Both the position numbers and the translations under genes were made by a program. A stretch of 5,862 bases of DNA from Propionibacteriaceae bacterium (lineage in GTDB: Bacteria > Actinomycetota > Actinomycetes > Propionibacteriales > Propionibacteriaceae). The stretch is from the NCBI GenBank assembly GCA_031282235.1, contig JAITED010000214.1:1-5862 (forward strand), in the 5' to 3' direction. The notes under the pieces are model-generated. The model saw only the letters and a list, made by a program, of their open reading frames with translations, did not search any database and was not told the origin of the DNA. Positions within the stretch are counted from its first letter, which is position 1. Each line of letters opens with the position of its first letter. This document shows positions 1 to 5,862 of the stretch, in pieces.

Positions 1-156
1 CAGTTTAATGTGGTTGCCGCAGACCCGAATGCCCCCACCGGTGGCACCGTCTCAGACATTGACTCGTCTTTGCTGGGCTATGCAATCCTGCTGCTCACTA
101 CCGGTATGGGTGTGCTCACCACCAGACGGCGTATCTCTTGGAAACTAGCCGCATAA
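1..156 (+). CDS. C-terminal end of an unidentified membrane-anchored or surface protein (5' truncated by window edge)
   Basis: Frame 1 is open from the first base to a TAA at 154-156, giving 51 residues of a protein that begins outside the window. What can be seen is a polar, Pro/Gly/Thr-rich stretch (residues 8-16, containing NAPTGG), a short acidic spacer (DID at 19-21), one hydrophobic segment (about residues 24-41, LLGYAILLLTTGMGVL), then RRR at 42-44 and a short tail ending KLAA. This order (Thr-Gly motif, hydrophobic helix, positive tail) is that of a C-terminal cell-wall sorting signal or a plain tail anchor. The motif is not a canonical LPXTG, and the nearest match is an LAXTG-like N-A-P-T-G. 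The protein family and function cannot be told from this fragment. A strong terminator follows 41 bases after the stop, so it is probably the last gene of its own transcript and unrelated to the mutase genes. Confidence is good that this is coding and low for sortase anchoring. Confidence 0.6.
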   Translation, partial: QFNVVAADPNAPTGGTVSDIDSSLLGYAILLLTTGMGVLTTRRRISWKLAA

Positions 157-197
157 CGTAGCAGTTGATGAGTAGCTGAGAAAACAGATGTGAGGTT

Positions 198-241
198 TTG
201 CCCGTCGCCCTACACTAAAAGGGCGGCGGGCAAGCCGTTTT
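198..241 (+). terminator. Rho-independent terminator after the upstream gene
   Basis: A 14-bp stem (198-211 with 220-233, all Watson-Crick except one T-G wobble) encloses an 8-base loop, ACACTAAA. The stem is very GC-rich in its middle and is followed after GCCG by four T (238-241). It lies 41 bases past the TAA of the upstream reading frame and well before the riboswitch, so it should separate the upstream transcript from the mutA leader. The stretch between it and the aptamer (242-289) must hold the mutAB promoter, but I see no convincing -35/-10 pair there. Confidence 0.8.
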
Positions 242-289
242 GGGCGCGAATGGACGTCAAGATGCTTGCATACCCGAGCCGTGATAATC

Positions 290-400
290 TAGGTGTCACG
301 AGACGCTACTCAACGTCGAGCGGGGGAAGCCGGTCAAAACCCGGCGCTGGCCCGCAGCGGTAGATCGTATAACGATGAGCCCGAATGCCCGTTCGATGCG
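290..400 (+). promoter_or_regulatory. Cobalamin (B12) riboswitch aptamer, compact Cbl-II-like, in the mutAB leader
   Basis: The core signatures of a cobalamin riboswitch appear in order. The 5' strand GGTGT (292-296) can pair with ATGCC (385-389). A P3-like hairpin is formed by GACG 302-305 with CGTC 314-317. GGG (324-326) followed by AA pairs with CCC (351-353) as P4. P5 is GCCGG (329-333) with CCGGC (341-345) around loop L5, TCAAAAC. The B12 box lies at about 344-363 (GCTGGCCCGCAGCGGTAG). P6 is only four pairs, ATCG 364-367 with CGAT 373-376. The 3' conserved segment at 377-391 contains CCGAATGCC. Class I AdoCbl riboswitches carry long P7-P11 arms between the B12 box and the 3' segment. Here only about 13-16 bases separate them, which together with CCGAATGCC matches the Cbl-II class as I remember it. 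The ligand form (adenosyl-, methyl- or hydroxocobalamin) cannot be told by eye. The element lies directly upstream of mutA, whose product works in an AdoCbl-dependent enzyme. Confidence 0.88.
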
Positions 401-432
401 TACGCCTCGATCCGTCGCGGTCACGGAGCTTT

Positions 433-462
433 GTCTACCTCACAGACCTTTTTTGGAGGGAG
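433..462 (+). promoter_or_regulatory. Riboswitch expression platform: predicted SD-sequestering helix (P13) and competing hairpin
   Basis: CTACCTC (435-441) can pair with GAGGGAG (456-462) with one A-G mismatch, burying the mutA Shine-Dalgarno. The loop of this helix (442-455) ends in six T and a G, and TTTTG (451-455) is complementary to CAAAA (335-339) in aptamer loop L5. That is the L5-L13 loop-loop contact by which cobalamin riboswitches are known to transmit binding. A small competing hairpin, GTCT 433-436 with AGAC 444-447, would place CCTC in its loop and leave the SD free. Another local hairpin lies just upstream (TCCGT 411-415 with ACGGA 423-427). The arrangement suggests translational control, with bound cobalamin closing the SD. 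A transcription terminator is less likely because the only hairpin before the T-run has four pairs. The pairings are seen, while the switching direction is inferred. Confidence 0.5.
455..460 (+). promoter_or_regulatory. Ribosome binding site of mutA
   Basis: GGAGGG is a strong Shine-Dalgarno sequence 9 bases before the ATG at 470. It fixes the mutA start and is the element that the predicted P13 helix of the riboswitch would mask. Confidence 0.85.
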
Positions 463-469
463 CCGCTAA

Positions 470-2335
470 ATGACGGACGAAAGCTTGGTGTTGGCCGGGG
501 AATTCCCCCAGCCCACTGAGGAGGACTGGAACCGCGAGGTTCTGAAAGTTCTAAACAGAAAACGAGCCCCGGGAACGGAACTCAACATCACAGAGGGAAT
601 CAAGCGGTTGACTACCATCGCCGTTGATGGTCTTGTAACCAAACCTCTATATACCAAGCCAGATGACCAGATAATTGGTTATCCGGCGCAGGTGCCTTTC
701 ACTCGTGGCAGTACGCTGCCCGACGCTGATGAACCGTGGACCATCGAGCAACTGCACGAGGATCCCGATGTCACCACCACCACCACCCACATCCATGAGG
801 ACCTCGAACGGGGTGCTACTGGCGTTTGGCTACGGGTTGACCCCGACGCTATCGCCGCCGGTGATGTGGCTAAGGTGCTAGCTGGTGTCATCCCAGGTGC
901 TGCCGATATTTCGGTATCGAGCATCAACGAACAGGATGCTGCCGCGACAGCGCTCGCCGATTTCTTTACGGCCAGCGGCAAAGCGGACGTAGCCCGGGGC
1001 AGCTTCGGCATCGACCCGCTCGGCTCCGCAGCAGTAACCGGCAAGCCCGCTGATTTGAGCGGTCTGGCTGGCTGGGTTGCGAAAGCCAAGGAGTACCCGC
1101 AGGTGCGTGCGCTCGTCGTCGACGTTACGCCGTATGACAACGCTGGTGCTGGCGACATCGAACAGTTGGCGTATGCGATTGCTACCGGCATCGAATACGT
1201 CCGGGCGCTCGGCGAAGCTGGGGTCACCCCGGCGGAGGCGTTCGACCAGATTCTGTTCCGCGTCGGCGCATCAACCGATGAGTTCATCACCATTGCCCGC
1301 ATCCGCGCACTGCGTCGGTTGTGGACGCGCGTGGGCGAAGTGCTTGAGGTTCCTGCTGAGAAGCGCGGCGCGATTCAACACGCTGTCACTTCTGGGCGGA
1401 TTCTCACCCGCGACGATCCGTGGGTGAACATCCTGCGCGAGACGGTAGCTACCGTGGCATCATCCATCGGCGGTGCCGACAAGATTACGGTGCTTCCGCA
1501 CGATACGGTGTACGGCTTGCCAACCAAGTTCTCCCGCCGCGTCGCTCGCAACATCCAGTTGCTTTGCTCTGAAGAATCGCACTTGGGTGCGGTGAAGGAT
1601 CCCGCTGGTGGCTCATGGGCGCTGGAGGGTCTGACCGAGGAGTTGGCTGAGAAGGCTTGGGCTATCGTCCAGACCATCGAAGCTGCTGGTGGTCAGGTTG
1701 CCGCACTGGCAAATGGCCTAGTCGCTGAGCAGATTGCTAAAATCAACGTTGAGCGTGACAAGCGTCTTGCCACCCGCAAGTTGTCAATCACCGGCACCAA
1801 CCAGTTCCCGAAGCAGGGCGAAGAACCGCTCACCGATTTCGTACCGCGTCCGGAAGCTCCGGCATATGCTGGCTTGAAGCCAAAGCGTGATTCTGAAGTC
1901 TTTGAGGGTTTGCGTGATCGCTCCCGTAAGCACAAGGCCGCTACAGGCAAAGAGCCTGCGGTGCTGATGGCTTGCTTGGGCGCACAGAGTGATTTCGGTG
2001 GTCGTGAAACCTTCACGTCCAACGTGCTGTGGGTTGGCGGTATCGACAACCCGGAGATCAAGTCTGCTACCGCAGATGAGATCGCTAAGGCCGCTACCGA
2101 TGGCAACTACCCGGTCGTTATCCTCGCCTCCAGTGCGAAGATTTACGCCGCGCAAGCCATCGACGCTGCTAAGGCGCTCAAGGCTGCTGGGGTTGGTACG
2201 GTCTGCATCGCTGGCCGTAAGACTGAAACCGGCAGCGACGAGGTTGACCAGTACATTGACGTTGAAATCTTCGACGGCATGAACGTGGTCGCTTTCCTTA
2301 ATGACACCTTTGACAAGTTAGGGGTTGCAAAGTGA
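470..2335 (+). CDS. mutA: Methylmalonyl-CoA mutase small (beta) subunit MutA
   Basis: This is the non-catalytic subunit of the cytoplasmic AdoCbl-dependent mutase that interconverts (R)-methylmalonyl-CoA and succinyl-CoA. It pairs with MutB, and the large subunit carries the active site and cofactor. The 621 residues compare with about 638 in P. freudenreichii MutA, with matching stretches throughout: LAGEFPQPTEEDW near the N-terminus, PFTRGS, the NAGAG and EYVRAL region of the barrel, FRVGASTDEFITIARIRALR, DPAGGS, and the ending LGVAK. A degenerate TIM-barrel domain fills most of the protein, followed by a flavodoxin-like B12-type domain from about residue 490. In that domain the DxHxxG cobalamin-ligand motif is replaced by SDFGGRE (507-513), with no histidine, as expected for a small subunit that does not bind B12. 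The ATG at 470 is preceded by GGAGGG, and the gene lies directly behind a cobalamin riboswitch. Its TGA overlaps the mutB GTG by 4 bases. One oddity is a run of five Thr encoded by five identical ACC codons (773-787). Identification is firm. Confidence 0.96.
   Translation: MTDESLVLAGEFPQPTEEDWNREVLKVLNRKRAPGTELNITEGIKRLTTIAVDGLVTKPLYTKPDDQIIGYPAQVPFTRGSTLPDADEPWTIEQLHEDPDVTTTTTHIHEDLERGATGVWLRVDPDAIAAGDVAKVLAGVIPGAADISVSSINEQDAAATALADFFTASGKADVARGSFGIDPLGSAAVTGKPADLSGLAGWVAKAKEYPQVRALVVDVTPYDNAGAGDIEQLAYAIATGIEYVRALGEAGVTPAEAFDQILFRVGASTDEFITIARIRALRRLWTRVGEVLEVPAEKRGAIQHAVTSGRILTRDDPWVNILRETVATVASSIGGADKITVLPHDTVYGLPTKFSRRVARNIQLLCSEESHLGAVKDPAGGSWALEGLTEELAEKAWAIVQTIEAAGGQVAALANGLVAEQIAKINVERDKRLATRKLSITGTNQFPKQGEEPLTDFVPRPEAPAYAGLKPKRDSEVFEGLRDRSRKHKAATGKEPAVLMACLGAQSDFGGRETFTSNVLWVGGIDNPEIKSATADEIAKAATDGNYPVVILASSAKIYAAQAIDAAKALKAAGVGTVCIAGRKTETGSDEVDQYIDVEIFDGMNVVAFLNDTFDKLGVAK
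2320..2324 (+). promoter_or_regulatory. Ribosome binding site of mutB inside mutA
   Basis: AGGGG lies 7 bases before the GTG at 2332. With the GTGA overlap it supports the GTG start and translational coupling of the two subunits, which are needed in equal amounts. The next in-frame Met is residue 69, inside conserved sequence, so it is too late to be the start. Confidence 0.6.
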
Positions 2336-4491
2336 CCATTCCCCGTTTTGATACGATTGACCTCGGTTCCGGGCGCCCCCCGGCCGGTCAGGTCGCTCCT
2401 ACCTTTGACCGCACTTGGACGACTCCCGAGCTAATCGATGTCGCCCCGCTCTACAGCGACGAAGCCTATGAGGGTCTGGATTTCCTCCACACCTATCCGG
2501 GCATCCCGCCGTTCCTGCGCGGTCCGTACTCCACGATGTATGTGAATCAGCCTTGGACGATTCGCCAGTACGCTGGCTTCTCCACCGCTGAGGAGTCCAA
2601 CGCCTTCTACCTCCGCAACCTTGCGGCTGGTCAGAAGGGCCTTTCTGTTGCGTTCGACCTCGCTACCCACCGTGGCTATGACTCCGACAACCCGCGTGTT
2701 GCGGGCGACGTGGGCATGGCTGGTGTGGCTATCGACTCGATTCTCGACATGGAGGTGCTCTTTAGGGGCATCCCGCTTGACCAGATGTCGGTGTCGATGA
2801 CCATGAACGGCGCAGTGTTGCCGGTCTTGGCGCTCTACATCGTCGCTGCCACCGAGCAGGGTGTAAAGCTGGAGCAGTTGGCTGGCACGATCCAGAATGA
2901 CATTCTTAAAGAGTTCATGGTTCGTAACACCTACATCTACCCGCCGTTGCCCTCCATGAGGATTATCGCCGACATCTTCGCGTTCACTTCGGCTAACATG
3001 CCGAAGTACAACTCGATTTCGATCTCGGGTTACCACATGCAGGAAGCTGGCGCTACTGCTGACATTGAGATGGCCTATACGTTGGCTGACGGTGTGGAGT
3101 ATGTACGCGCTGGTAAGGCTGTGGGTCTTGATGTTGATAAGTTCGCTCCCCGGTTGTCCTTCTTCTGGGGCATCGGTATGAACTACTTCATGGAGATTGC
3201 GAAGCTACGCGCTGCGCGTCTGCTGTGGGCAAAGCTGCTAAAGGCTGAGGGTGCTAAAGACCCGAAGTCGATGAGCTTGCGTACCCACTCGCAGACCTCC
3301 GGCTGGTCGCTCACCGCTCAGGATGTGTTCAACAACGTTGGCCGCACCTGCATCGAAGCTCTGGGTGCCACTCAGGGTCACACGCAGTCACTGCACACCA
3401 ACGCGCTGGATGAAGCCATCGCGCTACCTACCGATTTCTCGGCTCGTATCGCCCGCAACACCCAGCTGTTCATTCAGCAGGAGTCGGGCACCACTCGCAC
3501 CATCGACCCGTGGGGCGGTTCGGCGTATGTCGAATACCTCACCAACCAGCTCGCCCATCGCGGCTGGCAGCACATCCAAGAGGTGCAGGCTGCTGGTGGT
3601 ATGGCTAAGGCTATTGAGCAGGGCATTCCGAAGATGCGTATTGAGGAATCCGCTGCCCGTACCCAGGCTCGTATCGACTCTGGCAAGCAGGTGGTGCTCG
3701 GCGTCAACCAGTACAAGATTGAGGACGACACCGTTCCTGAGGTCTTGAAGGTTGACAACGCCTCTGTGCGTGAGCAGCAGATTGCTAAGTTGCAGAAGTT
3801 GCGCGCCAACCGGAATCCGGAAGAAGTGCAGGAAAAGTTGGAGCGCATCACTTGGGTGGCTGCCAACCCTGACTCGACCGATCCAGACCGCAACTTGCTG
3901 AAGGTCACCATTGATGCCATGCGTGCCAGGGCATCGCTCGGTGAAGTCAGCGATGCACTGGAGAAGGTGTTTGGACGTTACACGGCTCAGATCCGTACAA
4001 TTAGTGGCGTGTTCTCCGCTGAAGTTGGTTCTGATCCCAAGGTCGAGGAGGCTCGCAAACTCGTAGAAGAGTTCGCTGCCAAGACCGGCCGTCGTCCGCG
4101 CATTCTGGTTGCCAAGATGGGCCAAGATGGTCACGACCGTGGCCAGAAGGTTGTCTCGACCGGCTTTGCTGACCTCGGCTTCGATGTCGATGTGGGCCCG
4201 CTGTTCCAGACGCCGGAAGAGACGGCTCGTCAGGCCATTGATGGTGACGTTCACGTTGTGGGCGCATCCTCACTGGCTGCCGGACACCTGTTCTTGATTC
4301 CTGCACTGCGCAAGGCACTTGATGCCGAGGGTGGCGAGGACATCATGATCACCGTAGGTGGCGTTATCCCGGAGCAGGATTTCGCGGAGTTGTACGCCGA
4401 TGGCGCCGACGCGATTTACCCGCCAGGGACTGTCATCGCCGAATCCGCTATCGACCTGATGCACAAACTAACCGCGAAGTTCGCTACCTAA
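2332..4491 (+). CDS. mutB: Methylmalonyl-CoA mutase large (alpha) catalytic subunit MutB (EC 5.4.99.2)
   Basis: This is the catalytic, AdoCbl-binding subunit. It performs the radical carbon-skeleton rearrangement between (R)-methylmalonyl-CoA and succinyl-CoA, in the cytoplasm, as a heterodimer with MutA. The 719 residues compare with 728 in P. shermanii MutB, and key residues align with a constant offset of 9: Tyr80 in TIRQYAG (family Tyr89), Arg198 in MVRNT (Arg207), His235 in GYHMQEAG (His244). The N-terminal TIM barrel binds the CoA ester and also carries RTHSQTSGWSLTAQD. The C-terminal B12 domain, from about residue 587, has DGHDRG at 599-604 with the cobalt-ligating His601 (family His610), SSLA at 646-649 with Ser646 (family Ser655), and GGVIP at 676-680, the base-off/His-on signature. 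All catalytic residues are present, so the enzyme should be active. The start is GTG, overlapping the mutA stop. A strong hairpin terminator follows the TAA. In propionic fermenters the net flux runs from succinyl-CoA to methylmalonyl-CoA. Confidence 0.98.
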   Translation: MTIPRFDTIDLGSGRPPAGQVAPTFDRTWTTPELIDVAPLYSDEAYEGLDFLHTYPGIPPFLRGPYSTMYVNQPWTIRQYAGFSTAEESNAFYLRNLAAGQKGLSVAFDLATHRGYDSDNPRVAGDVGMAGVAIDSILDMEVLFRGIPLDQMSVSMTMNGAVLPVLALYIVAATEQGVKLEQLAGTIQNDILKEFMVRNTYIYPPLPSMRIIADIFAFTSANMPKYNSISISGYHMQEAGATADIEMAYTLADGVEYVRAGKAVGLDVDKFAPRLSFFWGIGMNYFMEIAKLRAARLLWAKLLKAEGAKDPKSMSLRTHSQTSGWSLTAQDVFNNVGRTCIEALGATQGHTQSLHTNALDEAIALPTDFSARIARNTQLFIQQESGTTRTIDPWGGSAYVEYLTNQLAHRGWQHIQEVQAAGGMAKAIEQGIPKMRIEESAARTQARIDSGKQVVLGVNQYKIEDDTVPEVLKVDNASVREQQIAKLQKLRANRNPEEVQEKLERITWVAANPDSTDPDRNLLKVTIDAMRARASLGEVSDALEKVFGRYTAQIRTISGVFSAEVGSDPKVEEARKLVEEFAAKTGRRPRILVAKMGQDGHDRGQKVVSTGFADLGFDVDVGPLFQTPEETARQAIDGDVHVVGASSLAAGHLFLIPALRKALDAEGGEDIMITVGGVIPEQDFAELYADGADAIYPPGTVIAESAIDLMHKLTAKFAT

Positions 4492-4524
4492 AGTTAAGTG
4501 TGCTGATTAAGGCATAAACCCGCG

Positions 4525-4556
4525 AGTGGGCGCGGGGTTACTACCCCGCGCCCACT
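4525..4556 (+). terminator. Perfect 14-bp hairpin terminator after mutB
   Basis: AGTGGGCGCGGGGT (4525-4538) pairs perfectly with ACCCCGCGCCCACT (4543-4556) around a 4-base loop, TACT. It begins 33 bases after the mutB TAA. There is no immediate T-run, and the nearest TTTT is at 4570-4573. Strong GC hairpins with poor U-tracts are commonly taken as terminators in actinobacteria. The symmetric stem could also act on the other strand. It probably ends or attenuates the riboswitch-controlled mutAB transcript before meaB. Confidence 0.7.
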
Positions 4557-4572
4557 GTGCATATTGCTATTT

Positions 4573-4625
4573 TGCCGGGTTGTCCGGCATGGTGGTGGGC
4601 GCTGCGTTTTAAGCGAGCGCCAACC
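4573..4625 (+). repeat. Two further inverted repeats in the mutB-meaB gap
   Basis: TGCCGG (4573-4578) pairs with CCGGCA (4584-4589) around GTTGT. Next, GGTGGGCGCT (4594-4603) pairs with AGCGCCAACC (4616-4625) with one mismatch and a 12-base loop. Part of the second repeats the arm of the mutB terminator: GTGGGCGC occurs at 4526-4533 and again at 4595-4602. Neither hairpin has a following T-run. Their role is unknown. They may be leader structure for meaB, or simply GC-rich sequence able to fold. The rest of the 179-base gap holds no credible gene. A TAGACT at 4628-4633 resembles a -10 box but has no clear -35 partner. Confidence 0.4.
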
Positions 4626-4655
4626 GGTAGACTGTAGCCAACTACCTTTTACGAC

Positions 4656-4661
4656 TGGAGG
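4656..4661 (+). promoter_or_regulatory. Ribosome binding site of meaB
   Basis: TGGAGG lies 9 bases before the ATG at 4671. It supports the long form of MeaB rather than a start at Met50, which would be closer to the usual family length. Confidence 0.7.
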
Positions 4662-4670
4662 TTTCCCCAG

Positions 4671-5840
4671 ATGAGCCAACCCAATGACCACGGCGACCTG
4701 AAATGGGGCGAGGAGTACACCCCTGAATGGGGCGGCTGGCAGTCCATCGTGCAGGCAGGCGGGCAGCGCGACGAGGCGCAGTTGGAGGCTGCTAAGCAGT
4801 TGGTAAACGAGCGCATCATGGGACGGCGTAATCCGATGAGCATCGCTGAGCTGGCTGTGAAAGTGCGGGAGGGTTCCCGGATACATCTGGCGCGGGCCAT
4901 TACGCTGGTGGAATCCAGCCGGGTCGATGACCGCGCACAGGCGTATGAATTATTACGCGAGCTTCGCAGGCTAGGGCCGGTGGGGCCGCCTGCTGTGCGC
5001 GTCGGAGTCACCGGGGTGCCGGGGGCTGGCAAATCCACCTTCATCGACGCGCTGGGCGTAAAACTTATCGAACAAGGCCACAAAATTGCGGTGCTAGCGG
5101 TTGACCCGTCGTCGTCCAAAACGGGCGGTTCAGTGTTGGGCGACCGGACGCGGATGGCGGCGCTAGCGGTCTCTGACAACGCATTCATCCGCCCCTCACC
5201 GTCGGGCAACCATCTGGGCGGCGTGGCGCGCGCCACCCGTGAGGCGATGCTGGTGGCAGAGGCTGCCGGGTACGACGTGGTGCTCATCGAAACCGTGGGG
5301 GTGGGGCAGTCCGAGGTGGCGGTGGCCGGGATGGTAGATACGTTCCTGCTGGTCACACTGGCGCGCGCTGGTGACCAACTACAGGGCATCAAGAAGGGCA
5401 TCTTGGAGATGGCCGACGTAATCTGCGTCAACAAAGCCGACGGCGACAACGAGGCGGCCTCTCGGGTGGCCGCCCGCGAACTGAAAAGCGCCATGAAACT
5501 CATCAACTCCGCTCCGAACGCGCGAGTTCCCGAAGTGTTGACGTCCTCCAGCTATACCAGCGTGGGTTTGATGGAGGTTTGGGAAGCGGTGTTGGAGCAC
5601 CGCGACTATCTGCAAAGCTCCGGCGGCCTAGACCGCCGCCGTGCGGTGCAACAGCGCGACTGGATGTGGTCACTCATCGACGGCACGCTGCTGGATACGC
5701 TACGACAACTGCCGATGGTCAGAGAACACAAAGCATCGCTAGAGCGTATGGTGATGGCTGGCGACCTAAGCGCCGTAGACGCCGCCGAACAGATGCTAGA
5801 ACTGTTCGGCTCCCACATCCCCAAGACTTGGTTGAGCTAG
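4671..5840 (+). CDS. meaB: Methylmalonyl-CoA mutase-associated GTPase MeaB (ArgK/YgfD family, G3E P-loop GTPase)
   Basis: This is a cytoplasmic GTPase chaperone of methylmalonyl-CoA mutase. In this family (bacterial MeaB, human MMAA) GTP binding and hydrolysis gate transfer of AdoCbl to the mutase and help protect it from, or rescue it after, inactivation. Motifs by residue: family N-terminal helices with ARAITLVESS (74-83); Walker A GVPGAGKS (115-122); DPSSSKTGGS with GDRTRM (145-162), the switch I region; ETVGVGQSE (207-215), the Walker B/switch II region; NKAD (254-257), guanine specificity; and SSSYTSVG (292-299), a likely G5 loop. The C-terminal part (about 320-389) is helical, as in the family's dimerization arm. 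All nucleotide-binding motifs are intact. The length of 389 residues exceeds the roughly 330 I remember for MeaB/ArgK, and the excess is an N-terminal extension of about 50 residues. Older annotations call this family LAO/AO transport ATPase or ArgK, which is misleading. It lies 179 bases downstream of mutB behind a terminator, so it may have its own promoter. Confidence 0.95.
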   Translation: MSQPNDHGDLKWGEEYTPEWGGWQSIVQAGGQRDEAQLEAAKQLVNERIMGRRNPMSIAELAVKVREGSRIHLARAITLVESSRVDDRAQAYELLRELRRLGPVGPPAVRVGVTGVPGAGKSTFIDALGVKLIEQGHKIAVLAVDPSSSKTGGSVLGDRTRMAALAVSDNAFIRPSPSGNHLGGVARATREAMLVAEAAGYDVVLIETVGVGQSEVAVAGMVDTFLLVTLARAGDQLQGIKKGILEMADVICVNKADGDNEAASRVAARELKSAMKLINSAPNARVPEVLTSSSYTSVGLMEVWEAVLEHRDYLQSSGGLDRRRAVQQRDWMWSLIDGTLLDTLRQLPMVREHKASLERMVMAGDLSAVDAAEQMLELFGSHIPKTWLS

Positions 5841-5862
5841 CCCTAAAGCGAAACCTAAAACA

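Noticed and set aside
282..290. TGATAATCT as an extended -10 promoter for mutAB
   Set aside because: It looks like TGN plus TAATCT, but it would start the transcript near 297, cutting off the GGTGT strand (292-296) that pairs with the 3' end of the aptamer. No -35 box lies at the right distance either. The true promoter is probably within 242-280 but is not recognisable.
433..454. Intrinsic terminator in the mutA leader (GTCT/AGAC hairpin plus six T)
   Set aside because: The stem has only four pairs, which is too weak for a convincing terminator. The same bases fit a translational SD-masking model better. Transcriptional control is not excluded.
679..1302. Long minus-strand open frames opposite mutA, mutB (3424-4254) and meaB (4649-5506)
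   Set aside because: They lie entirely or almost entirely opposite strongly conserved genes, have low-complexity Ser/Arg/Ala-rich translations with no recognisable motifs, and arise from the codon bias of the real genes.
1989..2006. Degraded B12-binding motif in MutA (SDFGGRE in place of DxHxxG) as a sign of an inactive or decayed gene
   Set aside because: Loss of the cobalt-ligating histidine is normal for the small subunit of the heterodimeric mutase, and the P. freudenreichii protein has the same DFGGRE. MutB carries the intact motif.
4628..4633. TAGACT as the -10 box of a meaB promoter
   Set aside because: It is a plausible actinobacterial -10 hexamer at a sensible distance from the SD, but no -35 element lies 16-18 bases upstream, so it is not reported as a feature.

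Overview
This window holds a compact methylmalonyl-CoA mutase locus from a high-to-medium-GC Gram-positive bacterium. The MutA and MutB proteins resemble those I remember from Propionibacterium freudenreichii/shermanii, down to the shared C-terminal LGVAK of MutA and a constant 9-residue offset in MutB numbering. A propionic-acid actinobacterium (Propionibacteriaceae or close kin) with moderate GC is the best guess. The genus cannot be fixed from this sequence alone.

Layout, all on the + strand: (1) 1-156, the last 51 codons of an unidentified surface or membrane protein with a C-terminal membrane anchor. (2) 198-241, a strong rho-independent terminator for that gene. (3) about 290-400, a compact cobalamin riboswitch aptamer with a B12 box, a very short P6 and a CCGAATGCC segment, which together look like the Cbl-II type. 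It is followed by an expression platform (433-462) that can sequester the mutA Shine-Dalgarno sequence. (4) mutA (470-2335) and mutB (2332-4491), the small and large subunits of adenosylcobalamin-dependent methylmalonyl-CoA mutase, overlapping by 4 nt (GTGA). (5) 4492-4670, an intergenic region with a perfect 14-bp terminator hairpin and two weaker hairpins. (6) meaB (4671-5840), the G3E-family GTPase chaperone of the mutase, with an unusual N-terminal extension of about 50 residues. The last 22 bases (5841-5862) hold nothing I can name.

How the parts work together: MutAB interconverts (R)-methylmalonyl-CoA and succinyl-CoA, in propionibacteria mainly toward methylmalonyl-CoA during propionate fermentation. 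MeaB uses GTP to gate cofactor loading and protect the enzyme. The riboswitch makes synthesis of the B12-dependent enzyme respond to cobalamin itself. This is the most interesting part of the window: cobalamin riboswitches usually repress B12 synthesis, uptake or B12-independent isozymes, whereas here one sits in front of a B12-dependent enzyme. A leader structure model, including a loop-loop pairing between aptamer loop L5 and the U-tract beside the mutA ribosome binding site, can be read directly from the bases.
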